Assembly (NCBI GenBank): GCA_000708835.1
Contig: DF237138.1
Span: 1 to 64,000 of the forward strand
DNA: 64,000 bases
Reading direction: 5' to 3'
DNA from: Klebsormidium nitens
Lineage: Eukaryota > Streptophyta > Klebsormidiophyceae > Klebsormidiales > Klebsormidiaceae
In this document: piece after piece, positions 11,964 through 23,485 of the stretch
How positions within the stretch are numbered: position 1 is the stretch's first letter
How the letters are laid out: each line of letters starts with the position of its first letter
Notes under the pieces: model-generated
Told to the model about the DNA's origin: nothing
Databases searched by the model: none
Seen by the model: the letters and a program-made list of their open reading frames with translations, nothing else
Position numbers and translations under genes: made by a program

Positions 11964-13312
11964 GCTGCAGATGAAGAGTTTCACTGTAGCAGGTCAACAG
12001 CGCTTACAGCTATCCTCAGCCATTGAATGTCTTTCTTTGTCAACACAGCATGATTAATTTATTACCTGTTTAATTACTTTACCATGTACTGTCATGCAGT
12101 GCAGAAGCCGAGTTTTGGCCGGCCCTGGCCGGCGTCAAGAGCTTACAAGAGGCACAGGTATGCACGGTGAGGGAACACCGGGCCAATAAGAAGAACTTCT
12201 AACCAATCAAGGCCGGTAGTGAGTACCGGCNNNNNNNNNNNNNNNNNNNNNNNNNNNNNNNNNNNNNNNNNNNNNNNNNNNNNNNNNNNNNNNNNNNNNN
12301 NNNNNNNNNNNNNNNNNNNNNNNNNNNNNNNNNNNNNNNNNNNNNNNNNNNNNNNNNNNNNNNNNNNNNNNNNNNNNNNNNNNNNNNNNNNNNNNNNNNN
12401 NNNNNNNNNNNNNNNNNNNNNNNNNNNNNNNNNNNNNNNNNNNNNNNNNNNNNNNNNNNNNNNNNNNNNNNNNNNNNNNNNNNNNNNNNNNNNNNNNNNN
12501 NNNNNNNNNNNNNNNNNNNNNNNNNNNNNNNNNNNNNNNNNNNNNNNNNNNNNNNNNNNNNNNNNNNNNNNNNNNNNNNNNNNNNNNNNNNNNNNNNNNN
12601 NNNNNNNNNNNNNNNNNNNNNNNNNNNNNNNNNNNNNNNNNNNNNNNNNNNNNNNNNNNNNNNNNNNNNNNNNNNNNNNNNNNNNNNNNNNNNNNNNNNN
12701 NNNNNNNNNNNNNNNNNNNNNNNNNNNNNNNNNNNNNNNNNNNNNNNNNNNNNNNNNNNNNNNNNNNNNNNNNNNNNNNNNNNNNNNNGGAAACCGGTAG
12801 TGAGAATTTCAATCGGTGAACCAGACTCTTATGTAGGTATAACCTCTTGATGGTTGAGCGGATATGAACTGCATTCGGCCGAATTTGAGGCTACCGGAAA
12901 AAGCGACTTCCTTTCTTGTTCTTCAAACTTCAAAGCCTGTAGCCTGTGTAGGCTTCGATGTGAGTCGTGAAGATGCTGATGAGAAGAATGAAGAAATGGG
13001 CGCCTGACCAGGTGGTAACATCGAAAGCTAAGCCTTTCGAAGGCCTCTTGGAATCTAGTGCAAGTTGGATGCTTGCTTCTTGAATAAGCATTGAGCATGC
13101 AACAACTTGTGCGAGGATACGTTCAACCTCTCACCAAGATGGACACCGTTTCAGTAACACTTTCCAATTGTCTTCAATCCTTCTTTGCTCCTAAACGGAA
13201 GCCCCCAAGATAGGTCTCTTCCACACAAAGCGGGAATCTTAAGAAGCTTGAAACTCTACAACCCCAAAGGTTTTACATTCTGACACTTGCAATATCTAGA
13301 GTTCTTTCCGAG
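11964..13312. promoter_or_regulatory. Divergent intergenic region (F-box/WD40 and PSI-like genes), partly unsequenced
   Basis: The two flanking genes are transcribed away from each other, so both promoters should lie here. I see no confident TATA box. A minus-strand frame at 12829-13098 has no recognisable content and may be 5' leader or noise. The acceptor-like CTGCAG directly upstream of the F-box start suggests an upstream leader exon on the minus strand. Confidence 0.4.
12231..12788. other. Assembly gap (N run)
   Basis: 558 consecutive N. Both edges carry the same word CCGGTAGTGAG (starting at 12213 on the left, again at about 12794 on the right), so the missing sequence is probably bounded by a direct repeat and may be a collapsed tandem array. 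Confidence 0.95.
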
Positions 13313-16300
13313 ATGGGTCAGTTTTGTGGCAAGGCCTCTAAGACGGATGGGGAAGGTGTTCTTTCTTACGATGTGCAGCAGCTTGAGGTTGAGGAGCCTC
13401 CTGTGCAAGTGGTGGGGTCTTGGCAAGTGCCTTCAAAGGGTAAACCCTCCCCGTTGGGTCGGCCGCCGCTGTCACCTCCTCGCGATCCTCCATCGAGCAA
13501 GAAATTGAAAAAGAGCAAGAGCAAAAAGGATAAAGAGAAGAAGGGCTTTAGACAGGTGAGCACATAGCTGCCGTTCGCTTCGCTTGAAATGGGTGCGTTT
13601 GCCAGGATCCTTTCAGATCAGGGTACGTTCTGTGTGAAAGGTCGTCCGTAACTTGATCAAGTTAGCAATATATATTGGTTTGGATACTCAAGAAAATTCT
13701 ATCATGTTCTCGTCTTCGTTTGTGAAGTGCAAGGGGCGTGACATTGTTGGTCTTGGAATCAAGAGTACAGGCTTTCTGATGAATGCTTCGGGAAGGACTA
13801 GTGGTCATGAAACCCTAAGCTTTGGTCTGCTTGTGTTCCTCAAAATGCTTGATTGCTACATTCAACCAGCAGGAAGAGGCGTCAACAGGCGCTTGGATTT
13901 TGCTTTGGCTTCAGTCATACGTGGTCGTGAGCTGTTGGGTTTCTACTAACATCGCACAAGCAGGTCCAGTACATGGAACGCACCAAGTCGCAGGGGGTGG
14001 GATGAGGAGGTCAATGGGGGCTTGTCAATACTTACCTTAGACTTTCAATATTCCACCCAAAAAATCCAATGATGTATCTTTCTGGTTTGTTTATTGGTAA
14101 ATCTTGTATCAGCGCGGCCTCAATGTCAGTGAGAATGAGCGGTCTGAATGAAATAAGCAAGTAGGAGCCATCGTGACTTGCTCCGCAAGCCAGCCCCTTA
14201 CAGCCACTCTTGTCATCGCTTCTTCAGACGCTGGATGCTTGGAGCAGCTTCGGCAGCTTCAATGGGAGCATTAATGAGCGGCAGGGGCGAGAGAAGCGGG
14301 TTGGAATCCTTGGGTTCGAAGTTGCCAACCTGGTAATGAAGATGATGAATCTTCGGTTGGCACTGTTTGAAGACGAGCTGAGCCGGTTCAAGGAGGAAGT
14401 GATTCTATCGGAAGCGTCAAGGAAGCTGATCTCAGAGGACGAGCGGACGCTGTGGACCATAGCTGCGCTGGATAGGCGGTGGGACTCTGCACGACCCTTA
14501 TGTCTCCCCTACTTCAATTCAGCACCGAATTCGTGCTCGTTTGTTTCTCTAATTCATTTGGCTCTTCTTTGAAGGCATTGCAGTTGAGGAATCTGATAGG
14601 CGTCGGACTGACGTTGTACTCGAAGCTCGCTTCTTTGTCTTTCTGAGGGTTCCCCTGAATGCAGTGATGAGGTTCCATATTCGGGTGGAGAGGGAGTGCC
14701 CTGGGAGTTTTTAACATTTGGGGGCTATTTGGGCGCGGGACTTTGCTGGCAGATCGCTTCTTCCAGAGGAAGATTGAAATGTCGACATAGCAATGTACCG
14801 GTACTGAGCTCTGCTGAATAGACACCAATGGCGAAGGGACCATCAACTACTCTTGTTATAGAACGTGATGGGGAATCGGTGTTCGGGCAGAGTCCGTGCT
14901 TTTCTGTGACACCAGGGCAGGTCGGCTGCATTCTTTGTCACTATGTCGTGCATATCTTCAACCCTTTGACCAAGTTTGACCAGCATTGAGGTCAGGTGGT
15001 GGGGACCATTGGGGCAAGCATGGGCATAGTCTGTTCCATTCGGGTTTTTGGGAGTTCTGCTCAGGATTAGCGATGCCCTCCTCTTGCCTCTTTGTGCCTT
15101 GCTACGGCCGTTCTGTGTTGTGCGCCTGCCTGGCAATGGCGGGAGCACTAGTCCATTTCAAGAGTGGTCAAGACTGGTTCTGGTATCGCGCCCGGTTGCT
15201 TTGGCATTCCGCCAAATCGCATTCTTGGCGATACACGATTGAAGAAGTTGCTTACAAGGGTCCGAGATCTCATCTGGTTTCTTGCTGCCTACCACCCCGT
15301 CATTCACATCGAGCCCCTTACTTATGGATACTGAGGGCACGGTTCCGTTCAACAAGTCTCGTAAGGCTCTTCCTTTGACGTTCATTGTTGAGCCCCTCAG
15401 TTATCTCGATGGAAGTCCACCGAGTCAGCATTTTGAATTTTAAGCCTCAATATGCTTGGTCAAGATTTGCGAAACGCTTTCAATGACCCACCTTCTGCTT
15501 CCCCGCTGCAGGCGGGAACTGGCTGGACTCATGATGGACGTGGCCAGACTGGGCAAGCAGAGTGCCGACGCCGAGCTGCAGAAACTTGACAAGAAATTTG
15601 CCAGGTGAGAATCTGCTTCTAGCAAATGGGGACGCACATAGTGTGGGTGTGCGAAAGTTGAGAGGTGGAAGGATCCGCGATAAAGAAAGTAAATATAGGA
15701 GGGGCGGAACGCTGGAAGTTTGGGAGGGATTTCGAGCTTGTCTGCCCTCGAGTTGTGGGACAGGATCCACAGGACCCTCTTTTCATTGCGTACCTCCGAG
15801 CGGAGTTTAACGACCTCGCATGATACCTCCTACCTCCGATCGTGGATAGTGGACCCGCTTTTCAGTCCTCATGGTGAACTTGAGTCCTCTTGCATGTTTG
15901 TAAAGTGTGACGTCCAAGCAAGCGGCTGTCAAATTGCAATCAGATTCAGAGGGGTTCAACAGGGTCTCAGCTTGTTTTGGCGTCACAAGTCATAAACCTC
16001 TTTCTACTGGCCTTGAGTAGGGTCTCAATTGTTAGGGGCATTTGGACGCAACCGAACGCCAGGCAGAGACTCGCCATGTCAAAAACTTGTATCTGACTTC
16101 CTCGGAAACACTAAGGCCTCTTTTTCTGTACCAACTTCTTCCAAACCACTCACTGTTAAATGTTTTCCAGCCAAGTTGAGTCTTTGCTCTCTCGTTTCAC
16201 AGCCTTGGTGCCGAAGGTGAAGTACGGCCGAAGCTGTCGCCGTCCGAGGTGGAGGCAAACATCGAGTGGCTACAGGAGCAAGTCGCTTCTACGGCAGTGA

Positions 16301-19300
16301 GTGCTTTCAATCTTTTTTGCAGAGAACAGTTGTTCGCCTGAAACTGCTTAGCCGGGCTCTGGGATTGTATTGTCAATCTGACCAGAGCTTGCAACCAGTG
16401 AATCGAAATCGTCCCTTCGATTTTCGACTTGCTTCAACATTCCTTGGTCTAGGGAAAGGTCCATTTGGGCCCCGAGCAAGCCGAATCCATTTTTCCAGAT
16501 CTACAGAGAGGGATTGAACGAAGGATCGCATGTGGCTGGAAATGCGGGCTCCTTACCAGCGCTGGGGACAGTGGAGAATGAGTGTCCGTCGGATGTACAT
16601 CAGGGGCGTAGGCGAATGATATCCTTACTACAGTCCAGAAAAGAAGCATGCCAAGCCAGGCTGGGAATGCTTGAGCACACTTCCGCCATAAATTACATTG
16701 CAGGATAGTGAATTGTTTCGTTTCCTCTGCAGGACTTGTATCACGAGCTGCTTGCGTTGGACACGGTGAATGCGAGCCTACGGCGGACCCAGGCGGAGGA
16801 GGAACAGTTCCCGGGAACGCAGAAAGGTGAGATAACGTGCCAGTCGTCTCTTCCCCGAGGTTTGGCAGCTGCTTTTGTTTTTCCAGTTTTGTTGGAGTAT
16901 TCGAGGAAATGCCGATATGTCCCAGTCGATGGGGCTGAGGCAGATCTTCGAATCTGATGGCACATAGAATAATCTTACTGGGGTAACAGAATGGGATACA
17001 AGGTCGTTGGCTTTGTGCGCTTACCTGCAAGAAAATGGACTAGATTGGAGGACGTTCTGCCGGGTGATCGCCCGTTGATCTGCTATACATTCAATGAACC
17101 ACAAATTGAAGCACCCGGCGTGAGAAGGAGAACCATACAGGCTTCCTTATCCGCCTGCAAAGAGCGCGTGCTGAAATAGTCGCCTGCTCATAGAGCCTTT
17201 GCGCTCTTTTTACGGGCGATTGTCTATCTGCTCCGACCCACGCCGTCGTTAGAAACGCCGGTGTGCTGGTCTTAGATGCATTTAGCTTGATACGGCATGG
17301 TACCCGTTGAGAGGGGAATATGAAGACACCTCTGATCGCCTGCAGAGAGTGCGATGGCGATGAAGCAGGGGGCAGAGGATCCATTTGCGGTCGTTCATTC
17401 GGACACTGGACCGGAAACTCGGAAGCACCCTGCCAGTAGATCGGGCATCGTGCTGCTCCAATACTGCACGGAACTTGTGGGAAGGAGAATTGTAACAAGT
17501 TCAGTCTGCAGATTTCGTGGAGTCCCAAAGCAGCCGCCTTTTCAGAGCGCTTCTGCGCCTCTTTCCAGAAGTGTCGACTATTCCTTCGAGTACGCCCGTT
17601 CTTAAAAGCCATATGTAAAGATCGAACTGTATCTGCTTGCAGCGAACGTTACGGTGCTAAAGTAGCAGGCAAAGGAGCAGGCTGGCTTATCGTCAGAGAG
17701 ATTACCAGATTCTTGAGTACATCCTGCCATTAATGTGCGTTGTGTTAAAATATCCAAACAGCCCTAGAATCCGCACGAAATTCGTTCTTCAAAGAGGACT
17801 AAGATCACTCGAAAGAGCCTCTCTCCGAAGGGAAGCTGCGCACTGGCCCTCACTCGTTGTGTAGTCTGGCGAGGCACTGCACTAATGAGATCCCGGACAG
17901 GGAATTGAGTACTTTCTCAATGCCCGCAGAGAGCGTGGGCGTGCTGAAGCAGGAGGCAGGGCGCCTTTGCGGCCTATCTTCAGGTCACCCGACCGGTCTT
18001 TTGTTAACACCCTGCCATTATGTGTGAAGCATTTAATGAATCAAGACCGGTTACCGCAGAGGTTTCAAACTTGCATCTCTCTCCTTGCCCGCAGAGAGCG
18101 TGGGCGTGCTGAAGCAGGAGGCCAAGGAGCAGGAGCGCCTGGTGCGCAGCCTCAAGAAGAAGGGCCTCTGGTCCAAGAAGCTGGACCACATCCTAGAAGT
18201 GCTCGTCGAGCTAGTTTATGCGCTCTACGAACAGCTCATTGACGCCTTCTACCCCGAAGGTAGGCCAGTACCTTCGGTGCTAAAAGTTTCACAAATTGCA
18301 CCTCCTGTTGAACCTCATTGTTCTGTTGCTTAGTTCTATTCCTTCGAATGGGTATCCTCGTCCTTACAAACAGCTCGTTGGGGCGTTCTGTCCCGGAGGC
18401 AGGCTATCCCTTCACGACTTCGTGATGGCGTTTTCGTCGTCCGTCCACGGCCTCGGACGTGTTGTTCGTCGCTGCTTTTGAAACGTCTTTTCGTATCCTC
18501 TTTCAGTGAGCCTTTCATCGCATATGTGCATGTGCTACTCAGTTGTTCGATTTTCTGGCTTGGTGAAAGAGGACGGAGCAAGCAGGAAGTCCTGCTCCTG
18601 CTGCGTACCGTCGGCAACTCTTCAGCGATAATCCGTTCTTGGAACGTGTTCTCAACGTTCAGTCATTGCGTTCCGCTCTGTCCTTTTCTTGACGTTCAGT
18701 GCGCTTATTGACGTAAGTCGGTCGCCCGTGAGTTTTGTTGACTTTATGCGTTTGTTGACTTTAGTGGTTCGGGAGAGGCCTGGCCCTAAGAACTGAACAG
18801 CCTCTACGAGCAGGGATTTTTGCTAGGGAACGAAGTTTTGTGATCTGGAAAAGCATCTTCGACATCTGAGCTTGTTGATACCGTGTTTGCCAGTCATGGA
18901 GGAGACCCTGCGCGCGCACCCCGCAAAAGCGGGCCACGAGAACGAGCTGGGCGTGCAGGGCCTCTCGTTACACTACGCCAACGTCATCTCCGCCATCGAC
19001 AGGATGGTAAGCACCGAGACCCTTTTTAAACAATCAATGGGAATGCTTCAGAGATAAATTTATGGCGAAAGCGTTCGACCAATGCGTATTGGATGGATTA
19101 AGAGTTTGGTATGAAGAGAGGATTCCTTTTGAACCCCGAAGGGGTGGATTGCCAACTGAGACAGACAGTTAGACAGACAGACGGTCGAGAAGTTCAATTC
19201 AGCTTTAGACTAAGTAAATGCTTGTTGGTCGGGGTGTACTAGAGGGTCGCAGCCAGGTTGTTGCTCTTCACAGAAGGCGCTTTTTGTGCACGCCGCTTGA

Positions 19301-22300
19301 AGCGTAGCTGGCCGCAGAGTGGCCGGTCGGAAGTCAAGCAAAAGCTCGAGTTCCTGTGTTTTGGTCAAATTATTCTTTCCCAATTTGTGTCATGTCTGGA
19401 TCGCCACACCCGGCCGGATATTTCCAGAGCCTGATCTCCTTGGCTACGCATTCTGGGCGTCAATCCTGCATCCTGCATCCCTAGCTCTTCATTCAAGCCA
19501 GGCACTGAATGTGGATTCATGAAGCACCGGTACCTAAACTAGGAGATCGAAAGGTGTACAAAGTTCCACTTTTAGAAGAGAGCCCAGAGAGACGATTCGG
19601 GGTCTTATTCTGCTGTTCTTACTTACCTCCAGGTATCGAGGCCCAACTCGGTGTCCCCTGCCTCCCGTGACGCGCTATACCAGATGCTACCCCAGGGAAT
19701 CAAGGCCTCGCTCCGAGACGAGATCAACAAGCCTCTGGAGGACGATTCCGTGGCCGGAATCCGCCGGAACCTGGACGTGATTCTGGACGTTGTGACACCT
19801 GTGGCCGGGAACACCGTCAGGTGAGCTGGGCTCGCATGGAGCTTTTCTGGGCTGCGAACCTTTCTCGAGCTTCCTGATCCGAAAATGCCTTCCTCTTCAA
19901 CAGTCAAATGCTGGGTTGTGTTTCTCTAGGCTCGTCCTAAATTGGCCAGCTGTTTGTTGCAAAATTCGCTCCAACAGTCAAATGCTGGGTTGTGTTTCTC
20001 TAGGCTCGTCCTAAATTGGCCAGCTGTTTGTTGCAAAATTCGCTCGTATTTTGTCGGTAGTATTGTCAACCGGCTCGCTTTCGCTTGTCAGGATCTCCGG
20101 CGGATGGGCTCTTTTCCTCCCGTTGTTTTCCGATTTTCGCCTTGCGCTTTTCCTCAACCTTATGCCGGTTTAGGAGTCGCTCCAAGTGACCTCCTTCGGG
20201 GCGACCCGCCGTGTGCGTCATACCAAATATCCACAATCACTGCAAACTGGTTCCCTCACGCTTTCCTGAGATCCTAAGAAGAAAATTCCAACTTGTAAAC
20301 CCTCACTTTCCAGGTGTTGCTCCGACGGCCGTCTGCAAGGCCACTCAGACCTGTGCCTCAATTTGTACTGACTCTGAACCACGTCATGTTACACATATAC
20401 AACTTTTACAAGGTTTCACCAGAAGCCCGTAAGAACCTGACTGCTGAAAGTCCAGATTATTTCCTCTCGTCAGGTGGTGCTCCGACCGCCGCCTGCAGGG
20501 CCACTCCGACCTGTGCCTCATGCAAACGCTCCACCACGCCGATCGGGCCCGCACCGAGTCCCTGCTCCTCGACCTTGTTGTCAACCTCCACCACCTCATG
20601 TCCCGCGCCAAGAACCCCCTCAACCCCTCGGGGAAGTCCCCGAACCGCACCCCCAGTCGTAGCCCAATCATGACCCCCCCCCGTGCATTTGCCGCGAGTG
20701 GCCCGGATGCTGACGTGGCGGAGGCGCTGGAAGAGATTCCGGTGCATCTGCGGGCGTCCGTCGAGCCGAGCGTGGTGGAACGGGCGGACGCTATTTTGGC
20801 GAAGTTGGATGCACTTCGGACGGTGCACTTGCAGGATAATCGGGCGGCGGGGGTTGCGAGCGGGCGTTTCGTGGAGGTGGGCGGTTCGGAAGCGGGCGGA
20901 ATGAACGGGATGGGCGGAACGAACGGAATGGGTGGAATGGGCGTGCACGATAGTGCTCGGCGGCAGAGCGGTGCAGACGGAACTGAGTTGCGGGATGCGG
21001 CCCGGCGGGAAGAGTCGAAGGGCGGTGCGAGGGCTTTGGGCGCGGTCGAACTAACCGTAACTGTCGACAACCGGGAAGAGGCAGATTCTAGCGAACCGAC
21101 TGCAGGGAACGGGGTGACGTCAGCAAAGAGCCCGCGGATGAGCCCGGGGGGGAGCCCGCGGGGGGTCTCTTTGTGGACGGCGATGGCCGATGATGTGGAA
21201 CGGCGGAAGTCCGAGGACGGCAGTCAGACGCCGGATGCACGAGAAACGGTTCCATCGGATGCGTTCGCTGCGGACACGTTCGATAGCCCCCCGGGGTGGG
21301 GTCTCGGGCTGTTGAGAAAGTCGATGAGTGTTAAGCGAGACGGGGTGAAGGTCGACGGAAATGCTTCGGGGGGGGTGGGCGATCCGCACGGCGGAACGCA
21401 TGTGGGAACTCAGCCTGAGGGGCCGACGAAGCTGCACAGAGCGGGTTCGGGCGGGATTCCGAGACTCGGGGAAGAGGACGTGAAGATTCTGCCGAAAGGC
21501 TGGCATCCGGCGGACCGCATTCTGGAAGGAGAGGACGGGGAGGCCGTTTTTGGGTTCAGGAACCGGTTAGGCAGTAACCATAGCGGTTCCAGCCGTCACT
21601 ACGCCGGGTTGAGAGGGGAGGGGAACTTCAGGTTGAGCGAAGAGGAAGGGCCGTCGACGGATGGGGTTAAGCCGCACAACGGGTTGGTTGGGCCTGACAG
21701 GCTTCGGTTAAACGGTAACCAAGGAGGGTTAGAGGGAGTTGAGGATATGTTCGCACGGGATCACTATGGAGGGCTGCGGGGGGAGAGTTCGTTTGGGTCA
21801 AGCGTCAAGATCGCCGAGTCTAGTGGGGCGGAAAGTCCAGGATTACAAAGCGAGGTCAGCCTAAATGACGGAATCGGTTTAGCTGAGAAGTTCCATTCGG
21901 ATTCCTACATAGATCTCAAGGTCCGAGGTTACAAAATGTCGTCCGATCTGTATCAGCCGACGGGCCTCGGACCAAACGGGACCTCGAACGGGCAATCGGA
22001 CCACGGCTTGACCCACAGCGGGGGTGGGTTAAGGCACGGGTTTGGGTCTGACCTGCAGATCGGAGCAGTCAACGAGTCGGATCGGGTTGGTAACGGAAGT
22101 GCGGACTCAAACCCGTTATCGACGCAGAGGTTTGCGGAAGCAGCTGGCAATGGTGGTGTTACTGACCAGGCTCGGTCTCCGGGTAAGTTGAATGCTCATG
22201 TCAACGCTAACTTTCAGATGTATCGTTCAAGCGGGTCTCCGTTGGCAAAGGAATGTGGCAGCTTGGAGGTCGTCCTGCGTTTGCAAGCATTCTCAGATTG

Positions 22301-23485
22301 TCCACGGAAGAAAAGCTTCGTGCATTATTGACTTCTTCAACACGTCCGAAAGCATTGTGTCGCTCTTGGCAGGGACAAATGCAGAGATTCTCTCAACGTG
22401 TGTGTATGTATCCCACTTTCCTTTCGAGGGACCAATTTTCGCTAAAGCCGTTCTTTTGAAATGCAGCCGTTACTGAAGGAAAGCTGTCAGCTCAAGTCTT
22501 AAAAACTGCTTCGTGAAACCCCGGCTATCAACCACTTTGCATTTACAACCCCTTCACTCAGGACATGGTTGTCAGTACTCTACTCCTCTGGTCTGTTCTG
22601 CCGCTTTGTTCTGATTTCCGGTGAGAGGAGGTTGAGTTGAAAGCTAAGGCTGTAGGTGCAGACCGTAAAGACAGCATTCCAGAGACCTTTCAGCACCTCC
22701 TCTGCTAGTATCCAGCTGACGTTGGTTGACCCTTGGTCCTCAATATTGCTTCCCCACCAACTTGCTGCTAACGAATACTTGTCTGCTTGGCTCAATCTAA
22801 CCTAGATTTTTGGACAAATCAGACGCGGACCCTTTGGCCGATATTCAAACGATGCTGGACGGAAAGTGCGAAGGTTGTCTCCATTTCTCCCTTCTTATGC
22901 AAGTCCTCGGCTTCTGGAATATACGTCACTACCATTTGAAAGCAAAACATTCATAATGCAGATGGACAAGCCCCGGTACAAAGCTACCCGGGCGACTTTG
23001 CCAAGCTCACCCACCGGTCATCCGACCCCGGGGCACTCCCCTCGAGGCCCCACCCACCGTCCCATTCCGCGCGGAGCAACAGCTACAGCGGCCCTCAAGA
23101 CCCTACCGGGGCTCGAAAGTCCCGCTTCAGCGTGCAGGGCTCCTCGCAGGGGAACGACACCCGTAGTTATAGCGAGAATAACCTCCACGGGTTAGGCCAA
23201 CCCCCAACGAGAAAGAGTGGGGAGTTGTGGCACGATGCAAGGAAACTGAGCGGAGAGCTCAGAAAGCATAGCGGGGAGCTTAAGTCCCCGGGGAGTAGTA
23301 AGAGGCTTAGTCATGAGGTGCTCGGGTCGCCGAGGACGCCCCGGCGGTCGAGCCCCAATAGCCGGTCGTTGCATAGAAGGACGGGTTCGATGTCGCGGTC
23401 CCCAGGATCGTCTATGAGCTCGCCCCGGTCGCTTGAGCCGCTCAGTCCGGCGGGCGTCATTGACATCGATTTGATTGATATTTGA
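13313..23485 (+). CDS. PSK SIMULATOR (PSI)-like protein, DUF3475 and DUF668 domains
   Basis: Exons: 13313-13555, 14228-14478, 15512-15604, 16203-16296, 16733-16826, 18095-18259, 18894-19006, 19633-19820, 20474-22182 or 22234, 22806-22873 and 22962-23485. The start MGQFCGKAS matches an N-myristoylation signal (Gly2) with a nearby Cys for palmitoylation, as in plant PSI proteins that work in growth control with phytosulfokine signalling. A Lys-rich stretch follows. DUF3475 is read in VGILGFEVANLVMKMMNL, RELAGLMMDVARLGK and LYHELLALD. DUF668 is read in LGVQGLSLHYANVISAIDRM, ALYQMLPQGIKASLRDEI and QTLHHADRARTESLLLDLV. Beyond that is a Ser/Gly/Pro-rich tail of about 650 residues, with a GMNGMGGTNGMGGMG run and a final IDIDLIDI. 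Land-plant members usually stop near 500-650 residues, so about 1,197 is long. The exon 9/10 join is uncertain: the consensus donor at 22183 breaks the frame, while a weak donor at 22235 keeps it. Confidence 0.88.
17155..17990 (+). repeat. Four decayed upstream copies of the PSI exon 6 acceptor and exon start
   Basis: The working exon 6 begins at 18095 (CCCGCAG|AGAGCGTGGGCG). Related junctions begin at about 17161 (CTGCAAAGAGCGCGTGCTGA), 17346 (CTGCAGAGAGTGCGATGGCG), 17643 (TTGCAGCGAACGTTACGGTG) and 17930 (CCCGCAGAGAGCGTGGGCG). The last is nearly identical to the working copy for about 35 bases. All are followed by a GAAGCAGG..GCA or equivalent block. Spacings to the next copy are about 185, 297, 287 and 165 bp. 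Confidence 0.85.
18355..18415 (+). repeat. Decayed downstream copy of the PSI exon 6 donor end
   Basis: The working exon end CTCTACGAACAGCTCATTG..CCCCGAAGGTAGGC (18222-18264) is matched at 18362-18410 by CCTTACAAACAGCTCGTTG..CCCGGAGGCAGGC, with the GT of the donor lost to GC. Confidence 0.8.
19901..20046 (+). repeat. Recent 74-bp tandem duplication in the intron after PSI exon 8
   Basis: The segment starting CAGTCAAATGCTGGGTTG at 19901 repeats essentially unchanged from 19975, ending in TTGCAAAATTCGCT each time. The near-identity shows that the local tandem duplication seen in older form elsewhere was recently active. Confidence 0.95.
20155..20375 (+). repeat. Decayed upstream copies of the PSI exon 9 acceptor and exon start
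   Basis: The working exon 9 start at 20474 reads CAG|GTGGTGCTCCGACC, followed by CTGCAGGGCCACTCCGACC. A close copy at 20312-20371 reads CAGGTGTTGCTCCGACGG, followed by CTGCAAGGCCACTCAGACC. An older one near 20170 reads AGGAGTCGCTCCAAGTGACC. Confidence 0.85.

Noticed and set aside
12207-12812. Long frames on both strands at the gap
   Set aside because: They consist of translated N.
16449-17030. 193-codon minus-strand frame
   Set aside because: Crosses PSI exon 5 and its introns on the wrong strand, with no family features.
20384-21070. 228-codon minus-strand frame, Arg/Ser-rich
   Set aside because: It is the antisense shadow of PSI exon 9, whose plus-strand frame has clear DUF668 content and phase-matched splice sites.
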